Origin: an uncultured Porphyromonadaceae bacterium
GTDB taxonomy: Bacteria > Bacteroidota > Bacteroidia > Bacteroidales > Barnesiellaceae_A
Assembly: GCA_900538705.1 (NCBI GenBank)
Contig: UPZG01000001.1
Location: forward strand, 496,001-560,000
Direction: 5' to 3'
Length of the DNA: 64,000 nt
Part shown: positions 54,453 through 63,023 of the stretch, one piece after another
Position numbering within the stretch: the stretch's first letter is position 1
Layout of the letters: each line of letters starts with the position of its first letter
Made by a program: the position numbers and the translations under genes
Notes under the pieces: model-generated
Databases searched by the model: none
Told to the model about the DNA's origin: nothing
Seen by the model: the letters and a program-made list of their open reading frames with translations, nothing else

Positions 54453-55399
54453 AGAGAGTATCACTGATTATTCCGGTATATAACGAAGAGTCTGTCTTGT
54501 CAATTTTATATGACCGTCTATGCAGATTGATGGATTCCATGACCCAGTATGAGTGGGAATTGCTGTTTGTCAATGACGGTAGTACCGATACTTCGGCTCA
54601 GCTCATAAACGATTTTATGGCTCATGACCGACGAGTTGCTGTTGTAGAGCTCTCGCGCAATTTTGGCAAGGAAGCCGCCATGCTGGCGGGATTTGATTAT
54701 GTGACGGGCGATTGCGCCGTGATAATGGATGCCGACTTGCAGCATCCACCCGAGATGATACCCGAAATGTTGCAATATTGGGAAGATGGATATGACGATG
54801 TATATGCACGACGTCGGGCTCGTGGTGATGGGTCGAAAGTACGGAAGGCCTTTTCACGCCTCTTCTATAAGATATTGCAGCAGGCTTCAAATATAGACGT
54901 TTTGCCTGATGTGGGCGATTTTCGCCTGCTTGACCGTAAGTGTATCGATACGCTGCGTACGTTGCGTGAGCAGTGCCGTTATACCAAAGGGTTGTATGCC
55001 TGGATTGGGTATAAGAAGAAAGAGGTCGTGTGCGACCAGCAGGAACGTGCGGCCGGGAAATCAAAATGGAATTTCTTTTCGCTCTTCAATTTGGCGATAG
55101 AGGGTATTACGTCCTTTTCGGTAAGTCCGTTACGTATCTCTTCTATATTGGGTATATGTATTTCACTCACGGCGTTTGTCTATATGGTCATTATTATAGC
55201 CAAAACTCTGTTGTGGGGAGAAGCCGTTGCCGGTTATCCATCATTGATGTGTATCATCTTGTTTTTAGGAGGATTACAGCTTCTTTCGCTGGGAGTGATA
55301 GGTGAGTATTTGGGCCGTATCTTTAATGAAACGAAACACAGGCCTACCTACATAGTCAGGTCTTATAAGAAGCACGAGACCAATGATAAGCAGGAATAG
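54449..55399 (+). CDS. GtrB/DPM1-like family 2 glycosyltransferase
   Basis: This 316-residue enzyme has a GT-A domain followed by two C-terminal membrane helices (about 232-255 and 265-288). Motifs are SLIIPVYNEESVL at the N-terminus, NDGSTDTSA near residue 40, NFGKEAAMLAGFDYV, the DxD box MDADLQHPPEMIPE near 95, and GDFRLLDRKCID. This layout belongs to enzymes that move a sugar from a nucleotide donor to undecaprenyl phosphate. The next gene, a DUF6056 GT-C-like protein, overlaps it by 17 bp and would be the final transferase. Confidence 0.88.
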   Translation: MKRVSLIIPVYNEESVLSILYDRLCRLMDSMTQYEWELLFVNDGSTDTSAQLINDFMAHDRRVAVVELSRNFGKEAAMLAGFDYVTGDCAVIMDADLQHPPEMIPEMLQYWEDGYDDVYARRRARGDGSKVRKAFSRLFYKILQQASNIDVLPDVGDFRLLDRKCIDTLRTLREQCRYTKGLYAWIGYKKKEVVCDQQERAAGKSKWNFFSLFNLAIEGITSFSVSPLRISSILGICISLTAFVYMVIIIAKTLLWGEAVAGYPSLMCIILFLGGLQLLSLGVIGEYLGRIFNETKHRPTYIVRSYKKHETNDKQE

Positions 55400-57005
55400 G
55401 ATTGTCATACCGGTAATGTTGCTGTTGGCAGGAGTAGTCTTTTTCTTTTTCTCCCGCGAAGTGCCCTACTACAGCGACGATTGGTGGTATTCTTGGATAC
55501 AGGAGCAAGAGGGATATCCTACGCAGCGCATTGTTACGTTGTACGACGTGGTTGTGTCGCAATACAACCATTATCTGTCGGTCAATAGTAGAGTGTTTGT
55601 CAACGGGCTGGTACAGATGGTAGTATCGTTTTGCAGCAAGCCTCTCTTTAACGTGCTGAATAGCTGCGTCTTCATATTAACAGTGGTATTGTTTGCCCTC
55701 TTCTCGTTGCCGCGAGTATCGAGGCGCGAACCGTTGGCGTGGCTTTTTATTATTGTTTTTCTCTTTTTTGTCATGCCTTGCCATTATGAAGGCTTGATGT
55801 GGGCTACCGGTAGCATCAGTTATTTGTGGACAGGATGCCTCATGCTGCTTTTTTGCTTGTTGTGGAGGCATTTGAGTTACCGCGATGTGGCAGTAGGATG
55901 GTATGTACCGTTATTTCTTATAGGAATATTATGTGGATGGTCGCATGAAGGATATTCACTGGGATTGGCTGTGGGTTGTACTGTAGATTTGTGGATACGC
56001 CGTCGTCGCCGTTTGATGGCACAATATATACTGTATGCAGGCTTTCTGGTAGGGTTGGCTTTTTTATTGCTGGCACCGTGCATGGGGTTACGGCTGTCGG
56101 GACAAATTGGCGGTTACGGATTGTTTTTGGCTAACCTCTATCTTCCAGGTTTGCTATTACCGGCTTTGTTGGCTACTGTCTTGGTGTGGCTCTATATAAG
56201 AAAACGTCGGTGGGCGCTTCGCTGCATCAGACGTTGTCGCGTGATAATAGTTGCTGCCATAGTATCGTTACTTATTGCCATGGTGGCCGATAATGGTGAG
56301 CATAGAGCTTATTGGTGTTCGTCTTTTTTCTGTGCCATACCTTTGTCGTACCTTTTTGCGACCTTGTTACTGCGTTGGACACGATGGAAGCGTGTTGTAA
56401 CAGTTGCAGCCTCTCTGTTGGTATTGCTGTATACAGGGGTAATTTACAAGGAGCATTGTCGTGTGGAAGCTCAACATAGAGAACTGATAAGTATGTTCAG
56501 GCAGAGTATAGATGGAACGGTAGTAATGGATATTTACAATCCGCCCCTTTTTGCCAGTGCATATACGCTGAATTTAAGACGCGAATATTTAAAAGGATGG
56601 ACGGCACGGCACATGAGCGCTTATTATGGCCGCCCCATGTTGAATTTTATTCCCGCTTCATTGTATCGTGCGTTGTCGCATCCCGAAACGTTCTTTACGG
56701 AGCAGAACCGTGTGCCCGGTAATGCTTCGCTCTATACGTGGCCCAGTATCGACGTATATATATGGCCTGCTACGGAGCTTCCTGCCGACACCTTGTTGTA
56801 TGGATATGCCCCGGTATCGGTGACTGACGAGGTGCCTTTGATGAGTCGTATGCGACGCCTTTTGTTGCCTGCCAGTTATCCCGATAGCGAAGTATTGCCG
56901 TCGTATCATACAACATGCTGTATGCCTGATGGTACTGACTACCAGTGTGTCCCCAAAAGTATATATAGAAAAGTATTGCGTATAGACCGACATGGAGCGA
57001 AGTAG
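55383..57005 (+). CDS. DUF6056-type polytopic membrane protein, probable GT-C glycosyltransferase
   Basis: This 540-residue protein has about ten to eleven membrane helices and a soluble C-terminal part (about 380-540). After the first helix, the periplasmic loop carries YYSDDWWYSW, with paired Asp where GT-C transferases keep their catalytic acidic residues. Other conserved elements are NSRVFVNG, HYEGLMWATGSISYLWTG and GWSHEGYS. The C-terminal part ends with LPASYPDSEVLPSY. It follows GtrA and GtrB-like genes and probably uses their lipid-linked sugar to modify a surface polysaccharide. The enzyme role is inferred from context and topology. Confidence 0.75.
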   Translation: MISRNRIVIPVMLLLAGVVFFFFSREVPYYSDDWWYSWIQEQEGYPTQRIVTLYDVVVSQYNHYLSVNSRVFVNGLVQMVVSFCSKPLFNVLNSCVFILTVVLFALFSLPRVSRREPLAWLFIIVFLFFVMPCHYEGLMWATGSISYLWTGCLMLLFCLLWRHLSYRDVAVGWYVPLFLIGILCGWSHEGYSLGLAVGCTVDLWIRRRRRLMAQYILYAGFLVGLAFLLLAPCMGLRLSGQIGGYGLFLANLYLPGLLLPALLATVLVWLYIRKRRWALRCIRRCRVIIVAAIVSLLIAMVADNGEHRAYWCSSFFCAIPLSYLFATLLLRWTRWKRVVTVAASLLVLLYTGVIYKEHCRVEAQHRELISMFRQSIDGTVVMDIYNPPLFASAYTLNLRREYLKGWTARHMSAYYGRPMLNFIPASLYRALSHPETFFTEQNRVPGNASLYTWPSIDVYIWPATELPADTLLYGYAPVSVTDEVPLMSRMRRLLLPASYPDSEVLPSYHTTCCMPDGTDYQCVPKSIYRKVLRIDRHGAK

Positions 57006-58734
57006 AACTTCAGGCGAGAAGGCTATGCTGTGCATTGTGTATGTGGCTATTGGAGCCTTTGTATACGCAATGAATTCGTTTATGCCCTATTACGACGACG
57101 ATATATGGTACTCCTACCGTTATGTGGCGGGAGAGGAGCTTTCACCGTTGCGACATATAGGCGATGTTTTTGAGTCGCAATATTGGCATTATATCAATGA
57201 AAATGGTCGGGCGGTTGTCCATATAATATTACAGACGTTGCTGGGATTTTTGCCCGAGTGTCTCTTTGATATACTCAATACAATGATGTTTTTATTGCTG
57301 CTTACACTGGTTGCTAAGGTGGCAGATGGGAGATTGCATGTATTGACAATATGTTTTGCGGCGGCAGCTGTCTTATGGTTGCTTCCGGCAGGAGATTATC
57401 TCTTTTACTGGGCTGCCGGGTCGTTAAATTACCTGTGGACATCGGTAGCTACGCTTCTATTTATGATTGTGTGGAACAATGTAAAGCGTGGCGGAGGTTT
57501 TACGCAGCGATACCGTATTGTGTGGGTCGTGCTTTCGTTTTTGGCAGGATGGTCGCACGAGGCCTTGGCTTTGCCGGTATCTATTGCTATATTGTTATGG
57601 ATGGCATTTCATTACCGGCGGATAGGCTTGAATATGTTGACTCTTGTGACGCTCGCTTATAGTATGGGTGTGATAGCATTGGTATTTGCTCCGTCTATGG
57701 ATGCCCGTACTGAGTCGCTCTTTGCCAACAATATATGGAGTGACCGTATCGCTGTGCTCTTTGTGCATTTGCGAGAGTTGCGAGCTTTGCCGTTGTTGTA
57801 TATTGTATGGTTTATAACATTTTGCATACCGGGTGGTCGTAGAGTTTTGTGCCTTTATCGGAGGCAGTATGGAATATGGATATATATTCATGCTGTGTCG
57901 CTCCTGTTTGCACTTTATGTGGGAAGTTCGTCGTCTAACATGCGCCCATTTTATGGGCTGGAATTTTTCTCGGTTGTGTTGCTGACAGCTTGGGTGGCTA
58001 CCGTGGCACGTCGGTTTTCGCGTCGTACGTTGCGGTTTACGGTATTCATTTTGTCAGGAGTATGGCTTGTGTGGGCTTTATCTGTCTCTTTGGCAGCCTA
58101 TAGGGTAGGTTCGGCACACCGGGCTATGTTTGCCGATTATGCAGCAAGCGGCAATGGTATAGTGTATTTGCCCAACGTTAAAGTAAATCCTTTGTTACGT
58201 CCGTGGGTAATGGATTTGCGGCAGCGCTATTGGGCTGATTGGGAGAGTGATTGGCGATGCTTTGTTATACCCCTGTCGGCGCATCTCGATACAGTGATGC
58301 ATGTACCTCGCCCGATGCTTTTGCGCGACAGTTGTGGCTGTTACGAACTTTATAATCGTTATGTATGTGTTTTCCCGTCTGAATTGCGCGATGTGGTAGA
58401 GCGCCCTCGAGAATTCTTTGTCGTAGAGCATCGTGTACCGGGCGATAATCCTTTTTATAGACCTGTCGGAGGCCGCTTTATGATTGCCTTACTCGATAGT
58501 GTCCCTTATCATGGTACATATTGCTGGCAGTATGAGCCTGTATCATGGCGCGACCCGGCCTATTCGTTGTCGGGTGTGTTACGCCGCATGGTCGCTCCCG
58601 GGTCTTATCCCGATAGCGAGCCGGTACTATTCCCCGATACCGTAATGTTGCCCGGAGGCGTGCGGTATATGGTGGTAGAGATGCCTCGTTACAGAAGAGT
58701 AAAATCGGTTGAGCAAGTAGTAAATGACAAATAA
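56992..58734 (+). CDS. Second DUF6056-type membrane protein, paralogue of the preceding gene
   Basis: This 580-residue polytopic protein shares the layout of its upstream neighbour: YYDDDIWYSYRY after the first helix, NENGRAVVH, YWAAGSLNYLWTS, GWSHEALAL and a C-terminal APGSYPDSEPVLFPD. Overall identity appears low, so the two copies have diverged well beyond recent duplication and may act on different acceptors or donors. It overlaps the previous gene by 14 bp and ends 11 bp from the convergent radC. Confidence 0.75.
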   Translation: MERSRTSGEKAMLCIVYVAIGAFVYAMNSFMPYYDDDIWYSYRYVAGEELSPLRHIGDVFESQYWHYINENGRAVVHIILQTLLGFLPECLFDILNTMMFLLLLTLVAKVADGRLHVLTICFAAAAVLWLLPAGDYLFYWAAGSLNYLWTSVATLLFMIVWNNVKRGGGFTQRYRIVWVVLSFLAGWSHEALALPVSIAILLWMAFHYRRIGLNMLTLVTLAYSMGVIALVFAPSMDARTESLFANNIWSDRIAVLFVHLRELRALPLLYIVWFITFCIPGGRRVLCLYRRQYGIWIYIHAVSLLFALYVGSSSSNMRPFYGLEFFSVVLLTAWVATVARRFSRRTLRFTVFILSGVWLVWALSVSLAAYRVGSAHRAMFADYAASGNGIVYLPNVKVNPLLRPWVMDLRQRYWADWESDWRCFVIPLSAHLDTVMHVPRPMLLRDSCGCYELYNRYVCVFPSELRDVVERPREFFVVEHRVPGDNPFYRPVGGRFMIALLDSVPYHGTYCWQYEPVSWRDPAYSLSGVLRRMVAPGSYPDSEPVLFPDTVMLPGGVRYMVVEMPRYRRVKSVEQVVNDK

Positions 58735-58745
58735 GCCTACGATTG

Positions 58746-59450
58746 TCAGAGCAAATCGTGGTCGGCGAAACTAAAGTAGTGGTTCTCGCACACGATGATG
58801 TGGTCTACAACCTGTATGTCGAGTAGAGATGCGGCGTTTTTAATTTTGTGTGTCATAGCTTCGTCTTCGCGACTCGGTCGACAATTGCCCGAGGGGTGGT
58901 TGTGGCACAAGATAATGGACGAGGCAAGGTTTTGCAAGGCAGCTTTCAGTATTATTTTTACATCCACGACTGTCGATGACGTGCCACCGCGGCTTATGAT
59001 TACAGTATCAATGAGTCGTCCGGCACGATTGAGCAGTAAAGCCCAGAACTCTTCGTGCGGCAGGTCTATCAGTTTTTGCCTCATGTATTTGTATGCTTCG
59101 GCACTTGATTGCATAACGGGACGTTCGGGAGACTCTTCTTCCTGGCGTCGTCGGCCTAATTCCATGGCAGCAATGATGGTGACAGCTTTTGCTTCGCCAA
59201 TGCCTTTGAACGTCGAAGTAAGTTTTTTTATGTCATATTTACCCAGTCGGTTGAGGCTGTTGTCGGCACTATTGAGTATGCGTTGACACAACTCTACGGC
59301 TGTTTCATCGGTATTGCCCGAGCCGATGAGGATACCCAGCAACTCGGCATTACTCAGTGCGCGGGCTCCGTGCTTCATCATCTTTTCGCGAGGTCGGTCG
59401 TCGGCTGCCAGCTGAGTAATAGTGAGTTTTTTCTTGGGCGTATTTTCCAT
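58746..59450 (-). CDS. radC: RadC/JAB-domain protein
   Basis: This 234-residue protein has a helix-hairpin-helix part (about 1-100; ALSNAELLGILIGSG, FKGIGEAKAVTIIAAMELGRR) and a JAB/MPN metallo domain. The domain carries EEFWALLLNRAGRLI and the JAMM-type metal motif ILCHNHPSGNCRPSREDEA, with both His and the Asp in place. Named for a supposed repair role, the family's true biochemical function remains unsettled. It lies 12 bp after the GT2 gene. Confidence 0.9.
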   Translation of the reverse strand: MENTPKKKLTITQLAADDRPREKMMKHGARALSNAELLGILIGSGNTDETAVELCQRILNSADNSLNRLGKYDIKKLTSTFKGIGEAKAVTIIAAMELGRRRQEEESPERPVMQSSAEAYKYMRQKLIDLPHEEFWALLLNRAGRLIDTVIISRGGTSSTVVDVKIILKAALQNLASSIILCHNHPSGNCRPSREDEAMTHKIKNAASLLDIQVVDHIIVCENHYFSFADHDLL

Positions 59451-59462
59451 GAGTAGTAAGGC

Positions 59463-60494
59463 TTAGTAGCGGCTCTTGAATTCTCTGCGAAGTATGTATT
59501 GGGTAAAGAAGCTCTTGAGAAATCCCGTGCCGTAACCTATCAGTTGTATGAGGCTGGCTACAATAGAGAGTGCCGCTATGATGGGCGATTTGTTGATAGC
59601 CCACGATACTGCAAATATGGCTATCAGGTATATGGCCAGAGGTGTGATAGTCCAAGGTGTGACAAACATGCCTGCCAACATGAGAATAACAGCTATCACA
59701 AAGAGTGCAGGCAGGGTATATACCAATTTGCGTTGCTCGGGATAGATGCGCATAAGGTCGACTCGTGCTTGTCCGAAGACATGTACTTGTCGCCAGAACT
59801 TGCGGAAGTCAACGCGGCGTTTGTGGTAGACAAAAGCATCGGGTATAAGGCGTGACTCGAAACCGGCTTTACGGATGCGCATGCTCAAGTCTATGTCTTC
59901 ACCGGTCATGTTTTTATATCCACCTACTTTTTCGTAGACCTCTCGTGAAAAACCCATGTTGAAAGAGCGGGGCGTAAATTTGTCGAGTTTTTGTCCGCCA
60001 CCGCGTATCCCTCCTGTGGTAAGAAACGAGGTCATGGAGTAGTTGATAGCTTTCTGTACTTGTGAGAAACTGTCGTGAGCAGCATCGGGGCCTCCGTAGC
60101 AGTCGCAATATTGTTGGTCGAGCTGTTTCTTGACCGTGGCAAAATAGGTAGGTGGAATGATGCAGTCCGAGTCGAAAAATACGAAGTACTGTCCATCGGC
60201 ACGTTCCATACCATAGTTGCGGGCTATACTGCGCCCTTCGTTGGGCTTATAATAGTAATGAATTTCAAGCTTATCGTTGTACCGGGCGGCGACTTTGTCA
60301 CAGGGGATGGTAGAACCATCCTCGACAAGTACAATATCAAACTCCTTGTATGTTTGGGTTGTAAGGCTTTCGAGTAGCTCTTCTATCTCGTCGGGACGAT
60401 TATAGACGGGAATGATGATTGTAAAAAATGGCATATCTGTATATGGCTTTGTCGTATCGGGTTCAGAGGGCGTATCATTAGGTATAGTATGCAT
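59463..60494 (-). CDS. Family 2 glycosyltransferase with C-terminal membrane helices
   Basis: This 343-residue protein has a GT-A domain (FFTIIIPVYNRPDEIEELLESL, VEDGSTIPC, DSDCIIPPTYF with the DxD-type motif, GGYKNMTGEDIDLSMRIRKAG in pieces) and three C-terminal hydrophobic helices (about 250-325). The ED of GEDIDLSMR is the usual catalytic base site. The acceptor is unknown; a cell-surface glycan is likely. The start at 60494 agrees with a consensus promoter at 60597-60566; MPFFTIII at 60434 is an alternative. Confidence 0.85.
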   Translation of the reverse strand: MHTIPNDTPSEPDTTKPYTDMPFFTIIIPVYNRPDEIEELLESLTTQTYKEFDIVLVEDGSTIPCDKVAARYNDKLEIHYYYKPNEGRSIARNYGMERADGQYFVFFDSDCIIPPTYFATVKKQLDQQYCDCYGGPDAAHDSFSQVQKAINYSMTSFLTTGGIRGGGQKLDKFTPRSFNMGFSREVYEKVGGYKNMTGEDIDLSMRIRKAGFESRLIPDAFVYHKRRVDFRKFWRQVHVFGQARVDLMRIYPEQRKLVYTLPALFVIAVILMLAGMFVTPWTITPLAIYLIAIFAVSWAINKSPIIAALSIVASLIQLIGYGTGFLKSFFTQYILRREFKSRY

Positions 60495-60565
60495 GGGCTG
60501 TTGTCTATTTCAGTTATCACACTGCATAACGAGACCTGTTGTGTAGCACCTCCGAAACAGTTCTA

Positions 60566-60597
60566 CAAAGATAGCTTAAAAGCGGGCAAAAAACAAA
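60566..60597 (-). promoter_or_regulatory. Promoter of the GT2-radC pair
   Basis: On the minus strand TTTG (60597-60594), a 20-bp spacer and TATCTTTG (60573-60566) match the consensus exactly. Initiation is expected near 60559. Confidence 0.72.
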
Positions 60598-60657
60598 ATG
60601 AGATTTAACATTTTGTGTCCTCTTTTTCGTGTCGCGCAAATAAAAAACTTCTATCTG

Positions 60658-60687
60658 TTGTTTATCCTGTATTATTTGTTATATTTG
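60658..60687 (+). promoter_or_regulatory. Promoter of the pspC-like gene and uvrB
   Basis: TTG (60658-60660), a 19-bp spacer and TATATTTG (60680-60687) match the consensus. It shows that translation must begin after about 60694, which fixes the start of the following gene. Confidence 0.72.
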
Positions 60688-60723
60688 CGTTGTGTTGTCT
60701 CGGACCGGCCGGGCAAAAAACGA

Positions 60724-60927
60724 ATGAATATGGATGAAATAAGAAGATTGGTGCGCCCTCGCACCGGTCGCATGATAGCGGGAGTGTGCAAGGGTTTTGC
60801 CGACTATTTCGGTGTAGACGTCACCTTGATACGCGTGATATATGCATTGATAGCTTGTTGTTCAGCCTTTTTTGGAGCGGCTATTGCATATTTGATTATG
60901 GTGATATTGATACCCCAGGGAGAATAA
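60724..60927 (+). CDS. PspC-domain small membrane protein
   Basis: This 67-residue protein is a single PspC domain: a cytoplasmic piece RRLVRPRTGRMIAGVCKGFADYFGVDVTLIRVIYALIA (seen in pieces) followed by one membrane helix ending YLIMVILIPQGE. PspC-domain proteins take part in the envelope stress response in other bacteria. The 42 in-frame residues upstream are upstream of the promoter and are not coding. ATG 60730 is a near-equal start. It is probably co-transcribed with uvrB, 39 bp downstream. Confidence 0.88.
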   Translation: MNMDEIRRLVRPRTGRMIAGVCKGFADYFGVDVTLIRVIYALIACCSAFFGAAIAYLIMVILIPQGE

Positions 60928-60966
60928 GTAAGAAGGTTATGTCGTATAGTTGTATTGTAACAGATT

Positions 60967-63000
60967 ATGGAGTTTAAGCTGGTGTCGCCATATAAGCCTA
61001 CCGGTGATCAGCCCGAAGCCATCGAAGAGCTTAGCAAAGGTATCATTGAGGGCCTCCCTGCACAAACCTTGTTGGGCGTTACCGGTTCGGGCAAAACCTT
61101 TACTATGGCCAATGTAATAGAGCGAGTACAGAAGCCTACGTTGGTATTGAGCCACAACAAGACACTGGCGGCTCAACTCTATGGTGAGTTCAAAAGCTTT
61201 TTCCCCGATAATGCAGTAGAATATTTTGTCTCATACTACGACTATTATCAACCCGAAGCATATATTCCTACAACCGACACGTATATAGAAAAAGACCTTG
61301 CCATCAACGACGAAATAGATCGTTTGCGGCTGGCCGCTACATCGGCTTTATTGTCGGGGCGGAAAGATGTGGTAGTAGTCTCGTCGGTATCGTGTCTCTA
61401 TGGTATAGGTAATCCCCAAGATTTCCATGCCAATGTCATAGAAGTAAAGCGCGGCATGCGATACGACCGGAATGACTTTTTGCGCAAGCTGGTCGATGCC
61501 CTATACTCGCGTAATGAGGTAGAGATGAAGAGGGGAACTTTCAGAGTCAAGGGCGATACCGTCGATATATTTCTCGCTTATGACGAGACACTGCTCCGAG
61601 TTGTTTTCTGGGACGACGAAATAGAGAGCATCTCTACAGTTGACCCGTTGTCGGGTGTAAGTATCACCCCATTTGACGAATACAAAATATACCCGGCCAA
61701 CATCTTTGTGACAACCAAAGAGTGTATCAACCGGGCGATAGACCAAATACAACTCGACCTTGGCAAACAAGTCGACTTTTTCCGTTCCATAGGTAAGGAG
61801 CTCGAGGCCAAGCGTCTCTATGAGCGCGTTACTTATGACGTGGAGATGATACGCGAGCTGGGTTACTGTTCGGGTATCGAAAATTACTCGCGTTATTTCG
61901 ATGGTAGAGCTCCCGGTACGCGACCATTCTGTCTGCTCGACTATTTCCCCGAAGATTTTATGGTGATTATAGACGAGAGCCACGTTACCATTCCTCAAAT
62001 ACGGGCCATGTATGGTGGTGATAGCTCGCGCAAGACCAATCTGGTAGAGTATGGCTTCCGTTTGCCGGCAGCCATAGACAACCGTCCCTTGAAGTTTGAG
62101 GAGTTTGAAGAGCTTGCCAAGCAGGTTATTTATGTAAGTGCTACCCCGGCCGATTATGAGCTGAACCGTTGCGAAGGTATTGTGGTAGAGCAGGTGATAC
62201 GACCTACTGGGTTGCTTGACCCGCTGATAGAGGTACGGCCAAGCCTCAATCAGATAGACGATTTGTTGGAGGAAATACACTTGCGTATAGAGCGAGGCGA
62301 GCGGGTCTTGGTGACGACACTGACAAAGCGCATGGCCGAAGAGCTCAATGCCTATTTACTGAAACTTGATATACATTGCAATTATATCCACTCAGACGTA
62401 GATACGCTCGACCGCATACAGATTCTCGAAGATTTGCGTGCCGGTGTTTATGATGTACTGATAGGCGTCAACTTGTTGCGTGAGGGGTTAGACCTGCCCG
62501 AGGTATCTCTTGTGGCTATTCTCGATGCCGATAAAGAAGGATTCTTGCGTTCGCATCGTTCTCTCACACAGACCGTAGGTCGTGCTGCGCGCAACCTCAA
62601 CGGCATGGTTATCATGTATGCCGACAAGATAACCGACAGTATGCGCCAAACTATCGATGAGACCAATCGTCGTAGGGAAAAACAGTTGGCTTACAATGAA
62701 AAGAATCATATTACACCTCAAGCCATTAATAAAGCCAAGCGGGCTATCCTTGGCCGTGGCAGCCAAGAGGCCGAGCCTATACCCTATGCTGAAGAGTATG
62801 GTATTGCTACCAATATTGCAGCCGACCCGGTGGTAGCCTATATGTCACCACCACAGTTAGAAAAAGCCATAGACCGCACGCGCAAGGATATGCTTGAGGC
62901 GGCACGCAAGATGGACTTTATAGAAGCAGCACGCTTGCGTGACGAGATGCTGAAGCTCGAAGATAAATTGAAATTATTGACTACCGATACAAATCATTAA
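60967..63000 (+). CDS. uvrB: Excinuclease ABC subunit B
   Basis: The 677-residue helicase-like subunit of nucleotide excision repair verifies damage and recruits UvrC. It has Walker A GVTGSGKTFTMANVI (about 36-50), the beta-hairpin YYDYYQPEAYIPTTDTYIEKD in pieces, IDESH (Walker B) near 338, YVSATPADYEL, GVNLLREGLDLPEVSLVAILDADKEGFLRS in pieces, QTVGRAARN, and a C-terminal UVR motif (about 634-669, KDMLEAARKMDFIEAARLRDEM). Length and order match the family. Confidence 0.97.
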   Translation: MEFKLVSPYKPTGDQPEAIEELSKGIIEGLPAQTLLGVTGSGKTFTMANVIERVQKPTLVLSHNKTLAAQLYGEFKSFFPDNAVEYFVSYYDYYQPEAYIPTTDTYIEKDLAINDEIDRLRLAATSALLSGRKDVVVVSSVSCLYGIGNPQDFHANVIEVKRGMRYDRNDFLRKLVDALYSRNEVEMKRGTFRVKGDTVDIFLAYDETLLRVVFWDDEIESISTVDPLSGVSITPFDEYKIYPANIFVTTKECINRAIDQIQLDLGKQVDFFRSIGKELEAKRLYERVTYDVEMIRELGYCSGIENYSRYFDGRAPGTRPFCLLDYFPEDFMVIIDESHVTIPQIRAMYGGDSSRKTNLVEYGFRLPAAIDNRPLKFEEFEELAKQVIYVSATPADYELNRCEGIVVEQVIRPTGLLDPLIEVRPSLNQIDDLLEEIHLRIERGERVLVTTLTKRMAEELNAYLLKLDIHCNYIHSDVDTLDRIQILEDLRAGVYDVLIGVNLLREGLDLPEVSLVAILDADKEGFLRSHRSLTQTVGRAARNLNGMVIMYADKITDSMRQTIDETNRRREKQLAYNEKNHITPQAINKAKRAILGRGSQEAEPIPYAEEYGIATNIAADPVVAYMSPPQLEKAIDRTRKDMLEAARKMDFIEAARLRDEMLKLEDKLKLLTTDTNH

Positions 63001-63023
63001 TCTTATAATCTTAATGAATGCTT

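Noticed and set aside
60598..60723. 42-codon N-terminal extension of the PspC-domain protein
   Set aside because: It lies largely upstream of the promoter at 60658-60687, and the PspC domain is complete without it.
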